Source: Parachlamydiaceae bacterium
GTDB taxonomy: Bacteria; Chlamydiota; Chlamydiia; Chlamydiales; Parachlamydiaceae
DNA length: 49,320 bases
Direction: 5' to 3'
Assembly (NCBI GenBank): GCA_013816265.1
Contig: JACDES010000008.1
Span: 1-49,320, forward strand
The notes beneath the pieces are model-generated. The model saw nothing but the letters and a program-made list of their open reading frames with translations. It was not told the DNA's origin and searched no databases. Shown here in pieces: positions 1 to 9,637 of the stretch. The translations under genes were made by a program, and so were the position numbers. Numbering within the stretch: position 1 is the stretch's first letter; each line of letters starts with the position of its first letter.

Positions 1-109
1 TTCAACGATCGTAAATGGGTCAATATTAATAATATAGACCCATTTACGATCGTTGAATCCCGAGACTTTGGCGCGGTCCAAATTTCAAGTTTTAGACCGC
101 GCGTGGTAT
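1..109. repeat. Right part of a palindromic element ending in GCGTGGTAT; AT-rich spacer to 372
   Basis: Positions 1-21 pair perfectly with 37-57, a 21-bp stem containing ACGATCGT. A second stem, GCGCGGTC (71-78) with GACCGCGC (95-102), follows. The right end GCGTGGTAT (101-109), followed by ATCTAA, is identical to the right end of the complete palindrome at 14791-14943, so this is probably the same family cut by the window edge. The rest of the spacer (110-372) is AT-rich. I see no gene or convincing Shine-Dalgarno site in it, and it must hold the promoter of the large gene at 373. Confidence 0.75.
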
Positions 110-372
110 ATCTAACACAAAACACAGACTACTATTTTTTTCTATTTAAATATTTTTCAATCTAACATTTATATTTTAACTAAAAACAAATTTAAATTAT
201 TTTATACAACCAATAAACTATCATAACAATTTATTTACTTTAAAAAAACTAGCGACAACTAATTTATTAATAAATTATTAAGATTGCTTTAATTATCTAT
301 AAGCGTGTATTATTCAAATATTAAACTTTTTAAACTAGAAACAAACACATTTATTTAATTAAATTTTTTATT

Positions 373-3300
373 ATGGTTCCATCTTATTATTCTTTATCAT
401 TAACTTCTCAATCACCCATTTATGATTCATCTTCATCGGAATCTAAATATAATGGGTATCCTCAATTAGAATTACCCTATGAAGAGGATATAAATTCAAT
501 TCAGGCTGAAAAATTAGAACGAATACAAAATACGCTTCTTACTTTAAAACCCAAGAAAGAGGGTTACCCTTCTCTTTCATTTAAAGTTTCTGATTTTATC
601 ACATATGCTGAACAAGAAATATCTAAAATTCAAAATGAGAAGATTGAATTTCTTCCTTGTGGAAGTGTGACCGATCCCCAAAATTATGAATACAACGATA
701 TTGATTACAGGGTCTATATACATAAACCCCATTACCAAGTTATTCGTCATAAACTTATTAAATTTATTGAAGAACTGTTATTGAGCCATAAAGAATATAA
801 TAAAAATTGTTCCTTGAATCCTCAAAATCTTGTAGCTGTCTATTTCGATGGATTTAAACTTTTTGTAGATAAAAGTGGTGCTTTTTATAGTTTACAAGGG
901 ATCAGCATTACAATCTTTGATACATCTTTTCAACACATTCATAGCGACTCGGCTGCATCAGGAATCCAAATTATCCCATCTAGAAAACAAATGCGAATTG
1001 CTATGGGCAACCGTTTTGCTAGCAATCAGGACGAGTTTAAAAGTTGGATCAGTTGTTATTACCAAAGAAATTATGTCATTCACAATCCTGATTTGATTAA
1101 AGATTTATTTTTTAGATTAAGATGTAAGAAAACAGAAGGATGGACCGTCGATCCTGATACTTTTAATAAATCTATAGAGATAGCACAAAAAGTATATTTT
1201 GAATCTAAAGAATTCCGATTTAAGTTTAGAACGCATCTTCAAAATCATTTTCCCCATCGCGAAGGAAAAATGATTGAATTTTTGAACGTATTAACTACAT
1301 TTCAGAATGATTCTGAATGGTGTAAAAAAGTTGCAGCCATTTTCATTGATTTAAGCCCAACATTGGCCCTTAAAGATGAAGTAAATATTGCTAAACTAAT
1401 TGCAACATTTCCAGAAACTACACCGATTTTACTAAATTTCATTAGAGGAATTTTCTTTTGCAAAGCTATTACGGATGGGAATGATCGTTTTTATTATAGT
1501 GGTCGTATCGTAGAAAATAGTAAAAGGGCAAATTTTCAACTTCACTTGTTATGCGATAAAAATGATAAGTGGAAGCAAAGAAAATATCATTTAGATATAC
1601 CTGGAAATGTGTCCCCTTTTCATATCCTTCGTTCATTACAAAGCTCCATGGTCTATCTAAATTCCTTTTCAAAGAGAATGGGAAAAACAGATTTAAGCTA
1701 TTTAGATGATTTATTTGTTTTATTCGGCCTCAATACTCATTTCCTAACTGAAGATGGAAATATTCATATAGATAAAGCTATCTTACATTCCATTACACCT
1801 GAGATTGATCAAATTTTAAGAACTTACTATAAAAATGAATATGATTTAAGACACCTATATTCCCGATTGACTATCGTAGACCATTATGACAGTGAGATGT
1901 TAGATTTTAAATCAGCTATAGCCAATGTTGAGAATTGGATCCTAACCTGCGACAAGTATAATGAGAAGGATTTGAAATATTATTTAATTCTAATTCAGAA
2001 GTATTTGCATTGTTCACCTTCTCAAATTGACATGAATGAACTTTCATTTCTTGAGAACAACCCTAAATTATTGATCAAAAATCAAACTTTAAGAAATTCA
2101 GATTTTTCAAATAATTTAAAAATTGCATGTGTGAATTTACTGCCTCGTATAATTTTAAATATCTTAAAAGAACCAACCAGAGAATTATTTGTACGGGTGG
2201 ATAATTTAATTGAATTATCAACAAAAATGATTTCAAAAAATTTGCAAAAGCAAATTGTTCGTATAAAGTTAGATGCGTTCCAAAAACTATCACCAGAGGA
2301 GCAAATTGGATTACAAGAATGGTTATGTGAATATATCGCGAAAGCATTGCCTCAAAATTTTTTAAAGCCTCAATCACTCATACAAACATTAACCCAATTA
2401 AGCACCTCGAAAAATCCTGAACACTTTCATGTTGCCTTTGATTATATTGAAGATGCTCTTTCTTATGTCAAAGGATACGAAAAAGAATTCCTAGAGATGT
2501 TTTGCACCCTTTCAAATAATGCTGGATTGGATTTTACAAATCGCATTTATAGTACATTATTAACAATAGCAAATTTACAACCTGAGTTATTCAAAGAGTT
2601 ATTAAAGAAAGAAGAAAGCTTTGTCGAATTTATCATTGCAGTAGCCAAGAATAATAATCATGAATCTTTAGCATTGCTTACGCTGGCATCAGAAGTTAAT
2701 GATTCAAAAGAATTTATTGAATCTTGCTACAATGTGATTGAGTTGTATAGTAAGCAAACAGAAATTGCTACAGAACCCTTAGAAGGCATCTGTAAACTAT
2801 CGCTCTCGATTATACAAAAAAAAGGAATCATCGCTCCAGAATTATTACATACACAATATCCTGTAGTTGATTTGGCCTTGAAGCTACTAAAGAGGGGCGA
2901 AAACCATGAATTTTTATGTGTAGAAATCCTAAATGAAGCTATTAAGGCATACCCAAAAAGAATATTTGTAAAAGATATTCAAGAAAAATTACTTTTACGA
3001 ATTGCTTCTACTCTTGTAAATGAAGATAAAAATGAGCTCTATAATAGATATGTGAAAGTACTTAAGATCTTAAATGACATGACTAAATTGTATGAAGTAT
3101 CTCATTTAGGTGACCTCAAGAATAAAACAGTTGAAAGAGATTTGCCAATCCTTGCATTGCAGTTTCAAAAATTTGTTCAACAAGCAAATTCAACATTATT
3201 GTTAGATAAACAATTCCAAAAATTAATGCAATTTAATAGAAAAATTAAGGCAGAAGGGGTATTGGAGACAAAAAGGTCGATTCAACCTTTAGAACTATCC

Positions 3301-6282
3301 TGGATTGATGCCTTGAATAATGAATGTGTTGAGTTCAACAACTGCTATTCAAAATTGAGTGCTTCAAAAATCCTTCAATTTAACCAAAAAATAATCACCA
3401 TCCTAAACGAAAAACAAAGTCATTTAAAAGATCTTTCAAAAACCCAGCTAGAATTTTTTATTAGAAATGTCACTACAATTATTAGTAAACATCTTGCCTT
3501 TTCAAAATCTGGTGCACTCCACAATGCTCAAATTCTTTTTGAAAAAATATACGCAACCCAACTCATGGATGGAGCAAAACTCGAATCGATGCTATCAATC
3601 CTAATCACAGCGTATGTAGAAACTCCTTTATTAAATGAACTTCAGTTAACGAAGCTTCATTATCTTATTACTTTAGTAAGAGAAATTGATAAATCCAAAA
3701 AAATAGAAGATCAGTTTAACATCCTTAGCTACTATACTTTTATATCTGCCATCACAAGAATGTCTCATGGAACTAATGAACAAATAAAATTTTCAGCAGA
3801 TACTTTTACAGAGTATCTAAGAGAATTTCCTAAAGATAATGATCGTATCTGTTCCCTATCCAAAAATTCTTTTTTTATCTTACAAGAGTGCTTAAAGAGG
3901 AATGATGGAAAATGTTTTTTAATTGGATTTGCATTTATCAACGAACTTTATAAGAGTAAATTACATAACTGTGATCATTGGAACACGAAAATTGATCAAA
4001 GCCTCATAGAATATGTAAAAGCCTTTCCAAATTATTTTAAAAAAGGGAATTTTTACTCTCAGGAAGTCAATGAATTGTTAGGCGTACTAGTCGAAAATAA
4101 ATCTGTATTACGACTATCACCAACAGATCAAACATCTTTACTTAAATACATTCAATTGATGAATAATAAATTGGATGGTCATCTCTGGAATATGATTTTA
4201 CAAATATGTGATGGAAATGAAAGAACTGGTACGTTATATCTGAGAAAACATTTAGAGGAATTTTGCAATTCAAATAAAACCCTTAAGGTTGTTCGTAGTT
4301 CTGCTGAAATATTAAGTAACCATTTCAATAAAGCCATGGAATTTCTTAAGGATGAAATAAAGTTTGAAGCTCTGTACTGCAATACCTGTATCGAAATAAT
4401 GTCGATAACAAAAGATGTAAATTATGTCGTACAAGCGTTTGAGATTTTTAAGACAAGAAAATGTACAACGCCCTCAAATAAATTTGTGATTCATTTTGCC
4501 AAAATTTTTATCAACCTCAAATATAATGAATCTTTAGATGCTTATTTTATGACCCTTACCTATTGGTTAACAGATATTAGCTTGGATACTTCAGCCGAAG
4601 AAAATAAAATTGCGGCCAAGTATTTCAAAAAAATTGTAGATTATCTTAATTCAACGACTCAGATATCTGCTCTTACTTTATTGGGAGAGATTTTAATAGA
4701 TTACATTAATACTGCCGGGAATAAAGTTGATGAAGCGTTTTTCATAAATAAATTCATTTCAATTTTTAATCAAAAGCATCTACTTGAATATAATTCTCTT
4801 GTCTTAACCTACCAAGAAGAGGCTACACAGCACTTAAGTATGACAGGATTGGCTTCATTTGAAAAAGAGATCAATAATTTATGCACGGAATTAAATGAAC
4901 AATTAATAACGGACATAAAATCAATACAAAAGAATAGCAAGCCCGAAAACTGTCAAATAATCGCCTCTACAGGTGTTCAGATTTATAATGCACTAACTTT
5001 ATACACTTTGACAAATCCTGAAAATGGACGTAGAATTATTCGATTATTCATACAAAAAGTGGTTCCTCTTTTAGATTGCAATAACATTGAAAATATTCGT
5101 TTTCTTCTGACTGTTATTGATTCTGCAATGATTGATAGCTCACTTTATTCTACTAAACGTACAGGTATTTGTAAGGTCATTCCTCTTTCTCAATCTGAAC
5201 AAGATGCCGTTAATCAGGAAGAAATAACTGTCTATCAAATTGTAATAAATTTTCTTCAGGAATCTAGCTATTTTGAATCTATCAAAGCCGTTTATAGATA
5301 TGTTCAAAAGTATCAAGCTATGATGGGCAGAAATCCAAAAGATGTAAATCCAATAATGGGAAATAATTGTTCGATTGGAACTGATTATATGTCTCATGCA
5401 ATATCTAAAGCTGACATTAAAGTTTTCAAAGAATATATTGACCCATTGAATAATTTACTTCGAACACATCCGGATCATTTATATTTAACGAAAATATTCT
5501 TACCAACAATTAAAGAACTATGCCTACGTGCATGTTTATTTCCACATATTTTAAAGGAAATTTCAACGTTAAAAGAGATATCAAAAGAGACTGCAAAACC
5601 ATCATTAAATGTTTGTAGAGCGCTTATTGATAATTCTTCCGAAGATTTCAATAATTCTATCAAACAAGCTCTTGTAGGGAATAAAGCCATTCACTCTATT
5701 CTTTCAAAAGGTTTTGATTTGGAAAAATTTATTGAAGATGTTGGTGGTTCAATCGTTCTATATGACTTTCAAGAACAATTCGATCGTGCTCTAGATAAGG
5801 CATCAATACCAGTTATGCATAGAATTGCTGTTCATTTTTTTGAACTGTATTGTTCTCATTCACAAAAACTCGGTACATCATTGAATAATGTTGAATACGA
5901 TAAACAAGAGCTTATTCACAAAAAGTTCTTATTCAATTCATTGTCAGAATCTTTCAAAAACATACAAGATTCTGATATGTCGAAGAAATTTACAATTATT
6001 AATGATTTTCTATCTAAAGAATATCTTACACAAAAATCTAATAAAGAAAATATTGTTACTAAAGATGTATCCAAAGATCAGGAAAAAGCCAAGATTGAAT
6101 CTAAAACTAGGTTTGAATTTAAGGACGAATTTAAGGTTAGTAAAAAAGCCGTTTCCCCACCTCCAGGAAAATGTGAATCCAAATCTGAATTCTTAAGAAA
6201 AAAAAGATTGGACTCTAAACATGATTCAAAATCAAAAAACCATTTTGGTAAAATTACCTTGAACATTCGAGCAGATGAATAA
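373..6282 (+). CDS. Giant 1969-aa protein with nucleotidyltransferase-like N-terminus and long helical body
   Basis: I do not recognise the full-length family. Residues 92-115 read F-L-P-C-G-S, ten residues, then D109-I-D111-Y-R-V. That is the G-S-x10-(D/E)-x-D spacing of the nucleotidyltransferase fold, including cGAS/Mab21-like enzymes. A plausible third acidic residue is D183 in the strand ISITIFD. Roughly residues 220-1880 are predicted by eye to be almost wholly alpha-helical, with Leu/Ile/Asn/Lys-rich segments resembling HEAT or ARM solenoids. The last ~80 residues are Lys/Ser-rich and basic. No signal peptide or membrane segment is visible. The gene stands alone, has no obvious ribosome-binding site before its ATG, and its stop lies 40 bases before a TPP riboswitch. 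A host-directed or regulatory nucleotidyltransferase is possible; activity is inference only. Confidence 0.85.
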   Translation: MVPSYYSLSLTSQSPIYDSSSSESKYNGYPQLELPYEEDINSIQAEKLERIQNTLLTLKPKKEGYPSLSFKVSDFITYAEQEISKIQNEKIEFLPCGSVTDPQNYEYNDIDYRVYIHKPHYQVIRHKLIKFIEELLLSHKEYNKNCSLNPQNLVAVYFDGFKLFVDKSGAFYSLQGISITIFDTSFQHIHSDSAASGIQIIPSRKQMRIAMGNRFASNQDEFKSWISCYYQRNYVIHNPDLIKDLFFRLRCKKTEGWTVDPDTFNKSIEIAQKVYFESKEFRFKFRTHLQNHFPHREGKMIEFLNVLTTFQNDSEWCKKVAAIFIDLSPTLALKDEVNIAKLIATFPETTPILLNFIRGIFFCKAITDGNDRFYYSGRIVENSKRANFQLHLLCDKNDKWKQRKYHLDIPGNVSPFHILRSLQSSMVYLNSFSKRMGKTDLSYLDDLFVLFGLNTHFLTEDGNIHIDKAILHSITPEIDQILRTYYKNEYDLRHLYSRLTIVDHYDSEMLDFKSAIANVENWILTCDKYNEKDLKYYLILIQKYLHCSPSQIDMNELSFLENNPKLLIKNQTLRNSDFSNNLKIACVNLLPRIILNILKEPTRELFVRVDNLIELSTKMISKNLQKQIVRIKLDAFQKLSPEEQIGLQEWLCEYIAKALPQNFLKPQSLIQTLTQLSTSKNPEHFHVAFDYIEDALSYVKGYEKEFLEMFCTLSNNAGLDFTNRIYSTLLTIANLQPELFKELLKKEESFVEFIIAVAKNNNHESLALLTLASEVNDSKEFIESCYNVIELYSKQTEIATEPLEGICKLSLSIIQKKGIIAPELLHTQYPVVDLALKLLKRGENHEFLCVEILNEAIKAYPKRIFVKDIQEKLLLRIASTLVNEDKNELYNRYVKVLKILNDMTKLYEVSHLGDLKNKTVERDLPILALQFQKFVQQANSTLLLDKQFQKLMQFNRKIKAEGVLETKRSIQPLELSWIDALNNECVEFNNCYSKLSASKILQFNQKIITILNEKQSHLKDLSKTQLEFFIRNVTTIISKHLAFSKSGALHNAQILFEKIYATQLMDGAKLESMLSILITAYVETPLLNELQLTKLHYLITLVREIDKSKKIEDQFNILSYYTFISAITRMSHGTNEQIKFSADTFTEYLREFPKDNDRICSLSKNSFFILQECLKRNDGKCFLIGFAFINELYKSKLHNCDHWNTKIDQSLIEYVKAFPNYFKKGNFYSQEVNELLGVLVENKSVLRLSPTDQTSLLKYIQLMNNKLDGHLWNMILQICDGNERTGTLYLRKHLEEFCNSNKTLKVVRSSAEILSNHFNKAMEFLKDEIKFEALYCNTCIEIMSITKDVNYVVQAFEIFKTRKCTTPSNKFVIHFAKIFINLKYNESLDAYFMTLTYWLTDISLDTSAEENKIAAKYFKKIVDYLNSTTQISALTLLGEILIDYINTAGNKVDEAFFINKFISIFNQKHLLEYNSLVLTYQEEATQHLSMTGLASFEKEINNLCTELNEQLITDIKSIQKNSKPENCQIIASTGVQIYNALTLYTLTNPENGRRIIRLFIQKVVPLLDCNNIENIRFLLTVIDSAMIDSSLYSTKRTGICKVIPLSQSEQDAVNQEEITVYQIVINFLQESSYFESIKAVYRYVQKYQAMMGRNPKDVNPIMGNNCSIGTDYMSHAISKADIKVFKEYIDPLNNLLRTHPDHLYLTKIFLPTIKELCLRACLFPHILKEISTLKEISKETAKPSLNVCRALIDNSSEDFNNSIKQALVGNKAIHSILSKGFDLEKFIEDVGGSIVLYDFQEQFDRALDKASIPVMHRIAVHFFELYCSHSQKLGTSLNNVEYDKQELIHKKFLFNSLSESFKNIQDSDMSKKFTIINDFLSKEYLTQKSNKENIVTKDVSKDQEKAKIESKTRFEFKDEFKVSKKAVSPPPGKCESKSEFLRKKRLDSKHDSKSKNHFGKITLNIRADE

Positions 6283-6321
6283 TTCTTTCACAAAATATAA
6301 AATTTAAGTAGAATTTCTTTT

Positions 6322-6418
6322 ACACCAGGGGTGCTAGTAAAAAATTTGTACTGGCTGAAAAAACAATCGTTTAACCCTCAATACCTGATCTGGATTATAC
6401 CAGCGTAGGGAGCGTAGA
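6322..6418 (+). promoter_or_regulatory. TPP riboswitch (THI element)
   Basis: The conserved core is directly readable. ACACCAGGGGTGCT opens the element, then GGCTGAAAA, then ACCCTCAATACCTGATCTGG, a short ATTATA and CCAGCGTAGGGA. This is close to the THI-box consensus (GGGGTGC, CTGAGA, ACCC, ACCTGATCTGG, ATACCAGCGTAGGGA). The one clear deviation is CTGAAA for CTGAGA. The element lies between the giant gene and an MFS carrier and is oriented toward the carrier. Binding of thiamine pyrophosphate should reduce expression of that gene. Confidence 0.93.
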
Positions 6419-6464
6419 TTTCAGTGAAGCTGTAAAAATTAATTAATATTTTTACTCTCTATAT

Positions 6465-6496
6465 CCTCTGGTGCTAGATATTTAATTGCCCAGAGG
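6465..6496 (+). promoter_or_regulatory. Hairpin sequestering the Shine-Dalgarno of the TPP-controlled carrier
   Basis: CCTCTGG (6465-6471) is the exact complement of CCAGAGG (6490-6496), which contains the AGAGG ribosome-binding site of the downstream gene. A second stem, GTAAAAAT with ATTTTTAC (6431-6454), lies between it and the riboswitch. There is no U-tract terminator. This suggests control at translation initiation rather than premature termination, which is inference from the base pairing. Confidence 0.7.
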
Positions 6497-6501
6497 TGCT
6501 T

Positions 6502-7767
6502 GTGTCAAAAAATTCACGCCTAATAGCTTTAAATGCCTGTTTAGGCAACTTATTTGAACATTATGACACGGCGCTCTTTAGTCTTCTATCTCCATTTCTT
6601 GCAACACAATTTTTCCCTAACCATAATCCCCTAACCGCCTTAATACTCACCTACGCTATTATCCCCTTAGGTATAATAATCCGTCCCATTGGTTCGTTGG
6701 TTTTTGGATATGTTGGCGATGTATATGGTCGAAAATCAGCCTTATTTATTTCTTTAATCGGAATGGCACTTGTTTCAATATTAATGGGATTATTGCCCAC
6801 ATATAATCACGTTGGTGTACTCGCCCCCATTTTTCTTTCAATAGGAAAATTATTTCAAAATTTTTTTGGGGCTGGTGAAGTTGTTGGAGGTGCGATCTAT
6901 TTAATTGAAAATACTGAGAAGAAACATCAAAATATCATGAGTGGCATATATAGCTCTTCCACAATTGCAGGAATTCTTCTCGCTTCTGCTGGAGTTGCTC
7001 TATTAAGTACATTTGATTTAATTGACAATGGGTGGCGATTTCTTTATTTTTTTGGATGCTTAACTGCTTGTTTTGGATGTATAATTCGCTTTAAAGTGGG
7101 TTATGCTGAGCCTGAAGTAACTCCGAAAAAAGAGTTTCTGAAAAACGTCTTTCAAAGTATTTGGAAAATGCGAATAGTTTTTTTCATGATTGCAATAGCA
7201 TCCGGATTTAGCTATGCGACCTATTCGATGGCTTTTATCATGATTAATGGATTAATACCATTCGTATCTGAGATGACCTATACGCAAGTTATGCATTTAA
7301 ATACTGTTTTATTAATAGTGGATTTATTGTTACTTCCTTTTTTTGGTCTATTAGCAAATAGATTTTCAATTGAAAAATTAATGCTCTCATCTGCACTTGT
7401 AGCAATGCTAGGAGGGATTCCGCTGTTTTTACTACTAGAACAAGCAACATTTTTTATGATTATCTTTGTTCGACTTTGTCTTGTTATTATCGGGGTATGG
7501 TTTTCCGCAACATTTTATTCTTGGTCTCAACAACTAGTCCCACAGGCAATGAGGTATACTATTATTAGTTTAGCTTATGCAATCGGATCTCAGCTTTTCG
7601 GAGCACCCACATCAGTTATATCCCTATGGTGTTATCAACAGACAGGTATGATATCAAGTGTCTGTTGGTACTGGGTATTTCTTGGAACCATTTTTTCATT
7701 CGTATTTTTTAAACAGTATGTAAAAACCACTTCTAATGTGCGACCCTTAGGTTCCACGATCATTTGA
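6502..7767 (+). CDS. MFS transporter (metabolite:H+ symporter type), probable thiamine-compound importer
   Basis: A 421-residue polytopic protein with about 12 hydrophobic segments. The N-terminal part (N-L-F-E-H-Y-D, then R-P-I-G-S, then G-D-V-Y-G-R-K between helices 2 and 3) is typical of the MHS/ProP branch of the major facilitator superfamily, proton symporters of the inner membrane. GTG at 6502 is preferred because AGAGG (6492-6496) sits five bases upstream. A GTG at 6496 would overlap that site. The TPP riboswitch and SD-masking hairpin directly upstream make thiamine, TPP or a thiamine precursor the likely substrate, although sequence class alone would not show this. The importer would be made when TPP is scarce, fitting an intracellular bacterium that scavenges cofactors from its host. 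Confidence 0.88.
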   Translation: MSKNSRLIALNACLGNLFEHYDTALFSLLSPFLATQFFPNHNPLTALILTYAIIPLGIIIRPIGSLVFGYVGDVYGRKSALFISLIGMALVSILMGLLPTYNHVGVLAPIFLSIGKLFQNFFGAGEVVGGAIYLIENTEKKHQNIMSGIYSSSTIAGILLASAGVALLSTFDLIDNGWRFLYFFGCLTACFGCIIRFKVGYAEPEVTPKKEFLKNVFQSIWKMRIVFFMIAIASGFSYATYSMAFIMINGLIPFVSEMTYTQVMHLNTVLLIVDLLLLPFFGLLANRFSIEKLMLSSALVAMLGGIPLFLLLEQATFFMIIFVRLCLVIIGVWFSATFYSWSQQLVPQAMRYTIISLAYAIGSQLFGAPTSVISLWCYQQTGMISSVCWYWVFLGTIFSFVFFKQYVKTTSNVRPLGSTII

Positions 7768-7825
7768 GTAATCCCACATAAACGTGCTATATTCTTTTAT
7801 TTCATATTAATAAAATATTGTTTAT

Positions 7826-7894
7826 ATGTTTCCTGCTATTTTAAACAAGATTAACCGGAGGTTATATGGTCCCTGCTATTTTTAACCAGATTAA
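7826..7894 (+). repeat. Imperfect 40-bp tandem duplication of a start-codon region
   Basis: The 29 bases starting with ATG at 7826 are repeated with few changes from the ATG at 7866. The peptides read MFPAILNKIN and MVPAIFNQIN. Only the second copy opens the long A1 frame; the first frame closes soon after. The GGAGG at 7857-7861 lies between the copies and serves the second ATG. Confidence 0.75.
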
Positions 7895-8606
7895 TAAATG
7901 GCTATTAATTGGGATTGTTATTTTAAGTCCTTATCTATGTATCGAAGCAAAAAACGATATCCAATCTGATTGTAATGATTATGATTTAACTCATTTGATG
8001 AAAAGCAAACCTTCTACAATATTGAGTTTGGTTCCTGATAATCTTCCATTTCAATTTAATGTATTTCACGTCATAGAAACTTACATAAAGACTAGCCACG
8101 ATAGCTTCTTGAATATTCTTTGAGGTAATTCAAGTTCTTATGTCGATATCATAGATAGATACAGCTTATATATAGGTGAACTATTTGCTGATAGAAATAC
8201 AGCTGCTGTGCAACTAATGGCCGATGCTTTTAATAATTATTATTTTGTTGGTACACAATATGTTTTTGAACTTAATAATAATGTATGTAAGAAACCAAAT
8301 TCTTTAAAAGAGCTCAAAAGTCAGTGGATCCAAGGTGGTAATGCAATAGCAAAATTATTAAATTCACTTGTTCCTGTAAGTGATAAAGAATCACTTAAAA
8401 TTATCAAATTGTTTGAAGACCTTACTATTTCTCAAATAAATTGTTTAAATAATGCTGTACATCGTTGTGCAAATCCATCGATCCCAGTTAATGCCGCAAA
8501 ATCTAATGGTTTTTACGCTGATTTACGCAGTGGTTCAGTAGCTATCATTAGTGCAATATTTGTTGAGAGACTTCTTCTGCTTCCTACAAATAACGAAAAC
8601 AAATAA
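7866..8606 (+). pseudogene. A1: secreted helical protein of the A family, broken by TGA at a Trp codon
   Basis: Codons 1-85 and the sequence after the TGA at 8121-8123 are in one reading frame. Together they make a ~246-codon homologue of the A2 protein (10295-11017). Aligned to A2 (E-S-F-V-I-D-G-H-D-F-Y-L-A-S-L-W), A1 reads E-T-Y-I-K-T-S-H-D-S-F-L-N-I-L-stop, so the stop replaces Trp, a TGG-to-TGA change. Sequence on both sides is well conserved (FNNYYFVGTQY against FNNFFFLGAEY; CANPSIPV against CANPKVPV), so the decay is recent or the stop is read through. The N-terminus is a signal peptide ending near CIEA. Gene B1 follows after 37 bases. TGA is an ordinary stop elsewhere here, and prfB is present. 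Confidence 0.85.
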
Positions 8607-8643
8607 TAAATGAAATTAAATTTTTATAAATTAAGGAGATTTT

Positions 8644-9381
8644 ATGGTTCAATTAATCTTTAAACAAATCAATAAATGCCTCTTAACAGCCATTCTGACA
8701 ATTATTCCATTTATGATTAATGCTTCAGAGATAGAAGATTTATCATCTAATAAGTGGAAAGAAGACTTAGAATTTAAAGGAAAATTTAAATTTAAAAAGC
8801 CTTCAGATAAATTTTTCTCTGTTCTTTTTCAAATTGCACCCCCTTTAACTGTAGCTTTAACTAATTTACACGATTATTCAGTAGATATTCTTCTCATGTA
8901 CCCCATTGAATTTGCTGAAGACAGTGCAAATCAAATTATACTAAGTATTGCCCCTATTGCTGAATTTTTGTTTCCAATTAACCCAACAAAAAAAAATAAT
9001 TTTGAAGTCCTTTTGAATCAATATTTTTCCACGGGAGAGGCCTATGTAAATGCCCTTTCTGTTAATGCTAAGGTAGACCAACTTTTACTACATTGGTTAG
9101 AACTCGGTTCTCAAGTTGCAAACGTTTTTCATCAATATAATCCAAAAGTATTGAAAAAAAAGGAAATGCAAAACATCATGAGGCAATTTACTTTGTTAGA
9201 AGCAGGGGTAGCAAATAATTTACATCCAACTGCAACCAGTTTTACTGATATTACCGAAGCCGAAGAACTTAATGCCCAGGCCAATATCCTTTTTACGAAT
9301 TTAGGAATATTGCTTACTGTTGCAAAGATTGATAAGAACAAACATCGTTGCTCGGACGAGTTTTCATCCTCTTCTCGATAG
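8644..9381 (+). CDS. B1: secreted helical protein of the B family
   Basis: A 245-residue protein with a strong Shine-Dalgarno (AAGGAG) and a signal peptide cleaved near MINA. The mature part seems all helical. It carries a first segment with L-H-D near residue 75 and a second with F-S-T-G-E-A-Y, then W-L-E-L-G-S-Q-V-A and H-Q-Y-N-P-K-V-L-K. The second segment is closely matched in B2 (W-F-S-L-G-S-Q-V-A, N-Q-Y-N-P-K-V-L-K). B1 is the second gene of the first A-B operon and is followed by a terminator. Function unknown. The pattern W-x6-A followed by N-P and a helical L-x8-L block resembles Bacillus proteins often labelled acetylglutamate kinase or glycosyltransferase in databases. I treat that only as a weak fold suggestion. 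Confidence 0.8.
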   Translation: MVQLIFKQINKCLLTAILTIIPFMINASEIEDLSSNKWKEDLEFKGKFKFKKPSDKFFSVLFQIAPPLTVALTNLHDYSVDILLMYPIEFAEDSANQIILSIAPIAEFLFPINPTKKNNFEVLLNQYFSTGEAYVNALSVNAKVDQLLLHWLELGSQVANVFHQYNPKVLKKKEMQNIMRQFTLLEAGVANNLHPTATSFTDITEAEELNAQANILFTNLGILLTVAKIDKNKHRCSDEFSSSSR

Positions 9382-9392
9382 AAATTACTTTG

Positions 9393-9422
9393 CCCCCTAC
9401 AAAATTAGTAGGGGGTTGCTTT
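9393..9422 (+). terminator. Rho-independent terminator after B1
   Basis: CCCCCTAC (9393-9400) pairs with GTAGGGGG (9408-9415) around a 7-base loop, followed by TTGCTTT. It sits 12 bases after the B1 stop. Confidence 0.85.
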
Positions 9423-9637
9423 ACTTCATAAAATGAATAATAAAATCTTGAAATCATACATATATATTTTTATGTATATTTTATTTTAATTCTTCTTGAC
9501 TTCAATAAATTTTAATGATTAATTCCCTCTTAGGGACATTCGCATAAACTTAAGACAGCGGAAGAGTACAAACGGCTCCTTGTTAGCTCGTAAAGAGTCT
9601 GTTCATAGCCCAATGCTGTCAAAATAGGAGAAAAATT

